Shown one piece after another: positions 61,066 through 64,000 of a stretch of 64,000 nt of DNA. Location: the NCBI RefSeq assembly GCF_030065535.1, contig NZ_JASJND010000002.1, positions 62,001 to 126,000 of the forward strand, given 5' to 3'. The position numbers and the translations under genes are program-made. Below the pieces are notes generated by a model. The model worked only from the letters and a program-made list of their open reading frames with translations. It had not been told where the DNA came from and searched no databases. Positions within the stretch are counted from its first letter, which is position 1; the number at the start of each line of letters is the position of its first letter. Origin of the DNA: Microbacterium dauci. GTDB taxonomy: Bacteria > Actinomycetota > Actinomycetes > Actinomycetales > Microbacteriaceae.

Positions 61066-61191
61066 GGACTGTTGGACCGCCGTGCCCGACCCTCTATCCG
61101 GCTCGAACGTCCACCGCAGAGCTTCCGCCGGGTGTGCACCCCACGCTCCAGGCGACGTTCATCACCTTTCACAACACCATTCAGGAGAATT

Positions 61192-61614
61192 GTGGCTGTC
61201 AAGATCCGTCTCAAGCGCCTCGGCAAGATCCGTGCGCCCTACTACCGCATCGTCGTCGCCGACTCGCGCACCAAGCGCGACGGCCGCGTGATCGAGGAGA
61301 TCGGCAAGTACCACCCCACCGAGGAGCCCTCGTTCATCGAGGTCAACTCCGAGCGCGCACAGTACTGGCTCTCCGTCGGCGCGCAGCCGACCGAGCAGGT
61401 CGCGGCGATCCTCAAGCTCACGGGTGACTGGGGCAAGTTCAAGGGCGACGCGAAGGCCGTCTCGACGGTCAAGACCGCCGCCGCCAAGGAGGAGTTCTCC
61501 GTGGACTCCGCCAAGAAGTCGGTCATCAAGCCGAAGGCCGAGCAGAAGGCCGAGGCTCCCGCCGCTGCCGAGACCGAGGCTGAGGCCGAGGTCGACGCCA
61601 CCGACGCCGAGTGA
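61192..61614 (+). CDS. rpsP: 30S ribosomal protein S16
   Basis: A 140-residue S16 ([31 protein letters not shown]..., [12 protein letters not shown]). The conserved part ends at about residue 85. The remaining 55 residues are an Ala/Lys/Glu-rich tail, longer than in E. coli (82 residues) but usual in actinobacteria. The GTG start follows AGGAGAATT. It is the first gene of the rpsP-khpA-rimM-trmD cluster. Confidence 0.97.
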   Translation: MAVKIRLKRLGKIRAPYYRIVVADSRTKRDGRVIEEIGKYHPTEEPSFIEVNSERAQYWLSVGAQPTEQVAAILKLTGDWGKFKGDAKAVSTVKTAAAKEEFSVDSAKKSVIKPKAEQKAEAPAAAETEAEAEVDATDAE

Positions 61615-61618
61615 TCCG

Positions 61619-61849
61619 TTGCTGTCCGCTGCGCTCGAGCACATCGTCAAGGGGATCGTGGATCACCCGGACGACGTGGCCATCCGTTCCAGCTCCTCGC
61701 CTCGCGGGGACGTGCTGGAGGTGCGCGTGCACCCCGATGACCGGGGTCGCGTGATCGGGCGCGGCGGACGCACGGCGAAAGCACTGCGGACCCTCGTCTC
61801 GGCGCTGGCCGACGGCAAGCGGGTCCGCGTCGACGTGGCGGACGACTGA
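61619..61849 (+). CDS. khpA: KH-domain RNA-binding protein KhpA
   Basis: A 76-residue single KH domain. The GxxG loop is GRGG in RGRVIGRGGRTAKALRTLV, followed by the conserved helix. The start is probably the TTG at 61619, giving MLSAALEHIVKGIVDHPDDV, the family N-terminus; it lies 4 bp after rpsP. KhpA with KhpB binds RNA and affects division and translation in Gram-positives. The adjacent rimM begins 1 bp after its stop. Confidence 0.92.
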   Translation: MLSAALEHIVKGIVDHPDDVAIRSSSSPRGDVLEVRVHPDDRGRVIGRGGRTAKALRTLVSALADGKRVRVDVADD

Positions 61850-61850
61850 G

Positions 61851-62462
61851 ATGTCGGCCGCACGTCCCGCCCGCACGCAGCTGCGTGTCGGGCGTCTGGT
61901 CAAGGCGCACGGCCTCAAGGGTGCGCTGAAGCTGGAGCTCTACACCGACGATCCCGACGGCCGTTTCGTGCCCGGCGCGGTGTTCACGCTCCAGGTCCCC
62001 GAGTCGTCGCCGTGGCACGGCAAATCGGTGACCGTCCGCGAGTTCAAGTGGATGAACTCCCACCCCGTCGTCTTCATCGACGGCATCGACGACCGCGACG
62101 GCGCCGAATCGATCGTGCGCGCCATCCTGTGGCTCGATCAGGACGAATCGGATGCCGCGCCCGAGGAGGACGCCTGGTACGACCACCAGCTGGTGGGCCT
62201 CGACGTCGTTCGTGACGGAGCCGTCATCGGCCGCGTCACCCAGATCGACCACCTGCCCTCGCAGGATCTGCTGAGCGTGAAGCTCGGCGACGGCCGGGAG
62301 GTGCTCGTGCCGTTCGTGAAGGCGATCGTGCCCGAGGTCGACGTGGCCGGTGGGCGCCTGGTCGTCACGCCGCCGCCCGGCCTGTTCGAGGAGCTCCCCT
62401 CCGACGAGGACGATGCTGTCGACGCGGCATCCGAGGCGCCGGACGGGGACGCGAAGGCCTGA
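61851..62462 (+). CDS. rimM: ribosome maturation factor RimM
   Basis: A 203-residue 16S processing factor that binds S19 during 30S assembly. The N-terminal RimM domain has [25 protein letters not shown], and the C-terminal PRC-barrel has [21 protein letters not shown] and [21 protein letters not shown]. An acidic tail follows the normal end. ATG 61851 lies 1 bp after khpA, and trmD starts 1 bp after its stop, so the operon is tightly coupled. Confidence 0.95.
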   Translation: MSAARPARTQLRVGRLVKAHGLKGALKLELYTDDPDGRFVPGAVFTLQVPESSPWHGKSVTVREFKWMNSHPVVFIDGIDDRDGAESIVRAILWLDQDESDAAPEEDAWYDHQLVGLDVVRDGAVIGRVTQIDHLPSQDLLSVKLGDGREVLVPFVKAIVPEVDVAGGRLVVTPPPGLFEELPSDEDDAVDAASEAPDGDAKA

Positions 62463-62463
62463 C

Positions 62464-63153
62464 GTGCGCATCGACGTCGTCACGATCTTCCCGCCGTTCT
62501 TCGACGTCCTCGAGGTTTCACTCCTCGGGAAGGCCCGCGGATCCGGACTGCTCGACGTGCGCGTGCATGATCTGCGCTCCCACGCGCACGACCGGCATCG
62601 CACCGTCGACGACACCCCGTACGGCGGTGGCGCGGGCATGGTCATGAAGCCGGAACCGTGGGGCGCAGCGCTCGACGAGATTGCGGCGGATGCCACGGCT
62701 GCACCGGTATTCGTCTTTCCGTCGCCCGCGGGCGAGGTCTTCACGCAAGCCACCGCGCGCGCGTTGAGCACCGAGCAGCATCTCGTATTCGGTTGCGGCC
62801 GGTACGAAGGCATCGACGAGCGGGTCTTCGACTATGCCTCGACGCTGGGCCAGGTTCGCCTGCTGAGCCTCGGCGACTACGTCCTCAACGGTGGCGAGGT
62901 TGCCTCGATGGCCATGATCGAAGCGATCGGTCGCCTCATCCCCGGCGTCGTCGGCAACCCCGAGAGCCTTGTCGAGGAATCGCACGAAGCCGGCCTCCTC
63001 GAATACCCGTCGTACACCAAGCCCGCGAGCTGGCGTGGCCGAGACGTTCCCGACGTGCTGCTCAGTGGGCATCACGGCCGGGTGGCGCAGTGGCGTCATG
63101 ACCAGCAGGTGGAACGCACGCGAACGCGGCGCCCCGACCTCCTCGACGGTTGA
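62464..63153 (+). CDS. trmD: tRNA (guanine(37)-N(1))-methyltransferase
   Basis: A 229-residue SPOUT methyltransferase that makes m1G37 in tRNAs reading CNN codons and prevents frameshifts. The trefoil-knot SAM site is seen in [14 protein letters not shown] and [33 protein letters not shown]. The N-terminal [23 protein letters not shown] and [17 protein letters not shown] are also diagnostic. The GTG start is fixed by that N-terminus. Confidence 0.96.
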   Translation: MRIDVVTIFPPFFDVLEVSLLGKARGSGLLDVRVHDLRSHAHDRHRTVDDTPYGGGAGMVMKPEPWGAALDEIAADATAAPVFVFPSPAGEVFTQATARALSTEQHLVFGCGRYEGIDERVFDYASTLGQVRLLSLGDYVLNGGEVASMAMIEAIGRLIPGVVGNPESLVEESHEAGLLEYPSYTKPASWRGRDVPDVLLSGHHGRVAQWRHDQQVERTRTRRPDLLDG

Positions 63154-63216
63154 GTTCTCAGCGTCCTCCGAGCGGACCGAATCCCTCGCCTCGGTACCGG
63201 CGCGTAGCATCGAGGC

Positions 63217-63678
63217 ATGTGGCTTCGTCGGACGTTCTTCCACTGGCTGCCGGTCTCCGCGGTCGTGCTGCCACTGTGGCTGCTGATCGGATGGATCGTC
63301 ACGGACGCCGGCGGGTGGGCGCTCCTCTGGGTGCTCGTCATCGCGATTCCGTCGGTTCTCATCGGACAGCTCGTCCTCACGTTCCTCGTTCGCGCCCGCG
63401 GGACGGTGCGCCACAGCCGCAGCGTGTCGTGGTGGGACGTCGCCGGGTTCACTGTCTGGCACCTGCTCACAATCGCAGTCGGTGCCTTCGTCGAAGGCTG
63501 GTTCTGGGCGTTCCTGCCCCTCGCCATCGTCGGTTTCCTCGCGGTGTTCTGGTCGTCGCTCCGACAGCTGTTGCAGGAGGCGCGACCCAGTGAAGTCCTG
63601 CGTCGGTATACGGCGCCCGCGCGAGGCTCGCAAGCGCCCGGCGTCGTCGTGATCGAGGAGCGACGTACGGGGGAATGA
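63217..63678 (+). CDS. small membrane protein, function unknown
   Basis: A 153-residue protein with four hydrophobic segments (about 9-29, 33-57, 73-97 and 96-118) and a hydrophilic C-terminal tail. It sits between trmD and rplS, where the E. coli cluster has no gene. No family is recognised. The start at ATG 63217 (MWLRRTFFHWL) places the basic residues before TM1. It is co-directional with the cluster but with its own 63-bp gap. Confidence 0.65.
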   Translation: MWLRRTFFHWLPVSAVVLPLWLLIGWIVTDAGGWALLWVLVIAIPSVLIGQLVLTFLVRARGTVRHSRSVSWWDVAGFTVWHLLTIAVGAFVEGWFWAFLPLAIVGFLAVFWSSLRQLLQEARPSEVLRRYTAPARGSQAPGVVVIEERRTGE

Positions 63679-63683
63679 TGGTT

Positions 63684-63837
63684 TTGCGGCGACGCGGATC
63701 CATGGCAGAATTGACCCTCGTGCCCTGAACGGTCTCTGCCTCAGGGGAGCACGACGCCACTCCGGCGTCGCGGGCACCGCATCCTTTTCCCTTTAACTCT
63801 CGCGGTCGACCTGGGGCGGTCGCAGGAAGTGACGATC
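63684..63837 (+). promoter_or_regulatory. rplS promoter and structured 5' leader
   Basis: TTGCGG (63684-63689) and CAGAAT (63706-63711; extended TGGCAGAAT) form a promoter. The leader of about 120 nt contains two potential stems: CCCTGA (63723-63728) / TCAGGG (63741-63746) and CGACGCC (63752-63758) / GGCGTCG (63764-63770). A structured leader before L19 is consistent with autoregulation, which I infer by analogy to L19 leaders in other bacteria. Confidence 0.5.
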
Positions 63838-64000
63838 ATGCAGATCCTCGACTCCGTCGACGCAGCCTCGCTGCGGTCCGACATTCCCGCTTTCAAGGCC
63901 GGCGACACCGTGAAGGTGCACGTCAACATCACCGAGGGCAACCGCTCGCGTATCCAGGTGTTCCAGGGCGTCGTTATCGGTCGCTCGGGCGACGGCGTCC
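63838..64000 (+). CDS. rplS: 50S ribosomal protein L19 (partial, cut by window end)
   Basis: The first 54 codons are present: [50 protein letters not shown]. This is the L19 signature (K-x-H-V-x-I-x-E-G...R-x-Q-x-F-Q-G). It stabilises 30S-50S contacts. The reading frame is open to the window end, so the gene continues past 64000. AGGAAG precedes the ATG at 63838. Confidence 0.95.
   Translation, partial: MQILDSVDAASLRSDIPAFKAGDTVKVHVNITEGNRSRIQVFQGVVIGRSGDGV

Overview
The window is a GC-rich stretch of chromosome from a high-GC Gram-positive bacterium. Gene content and order (leuB-ilvE-gltX, leuCD-murA-plsC-gpsA-ddl-thiL, recG-coaD-yceD-rpmF-rnc-mutM-smc-ftsY, lipAB, ffh-rpsP-khpA-rimM-trmD-rplS), frequent GTG starts and the protein sequences point to the family Microbacteriaceae, most probably Microbacterium. 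The genus is an inference from protein similarity I remember; no search was run.

Layout. 1-10.9 kb: core amino-acid metabolism (serA, leuB, ilvE), gltX, an FAH-family hydrolase, and two MFS exporters, one controlled by a divergent TetR gene with an overlapping palindrome. 11.0-19.4 kb: a structurally disturbed region anchored on a tRNA-Gln gene. A 459-bp direct repeat (11590-12048 and 18954-19412) and a degenerate second copy of the tRNA-Gln 3' half plus terminator (about 18864-18931) bracket a complete lacI-regulated sugar ABC operon (lacI, binding protein, two permeases, GH13 glucosidase) and fragments of broken genes. 19.2-24.0 kb: a DUF262/DUF1524 (GmrSD-type) protein, a 2OG-Fe(II)-oxygenase-like protein and a long heptad-repeat membrane protein. 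24.3-28.5 kb: a fructose PTS operon (fruR, fruK, fruA) and ptsH (HPr). 28.5-32.4 kb: a metallo-hydrolase, tRNA-Glu, an ECF sigma/DUF4349 pair, and terC behind a probable Mn riboswitch.

32.5-34.8 kb: a translationally coupled two-gene cassette with base and codon use unlike its neighbours. It encodes a two-TM membrane protein and a shortened, divergent member of the histidine/phenylalanine ammonia-lyase superfamily that seems to lack the residues forming the MIO cofactor. This is the best candidate for an undescribed system here. 34.9-48.6 kb: leuCD, with a possible Leu-codon leader peptide in front, then cell-wall, lipid, thiamine, DNA-repair and rRNA-processing genes. 48.7-50.5 kb: a tandem-GNAT gene, a small basic protein and an unusual 32-codon ORF with a near-consensus promoter and Shine-Dalgarno. 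50.5-64.0 kb: smc, ftsY, lipoate synthesis, ffh, a GCS2-family ligase and the rpsP-khpA-rimM-trmD cluster, ending inside rplS.

How the genes work together: serA, ilvE, leuB and leuCD belong to serine and branched-chain amino-acid synthesis. fruRKA with HPr imports and phosphorylates fructose (EI lies outside the window). The lacI operon imports and hydrolyses an alpha-glucoside. FtsY and Ffh form the membrane-targeting pathway. RpsP, RimM, TrmD, RplS, RsmD and RNase III serve ribosome and tRNA maturation.
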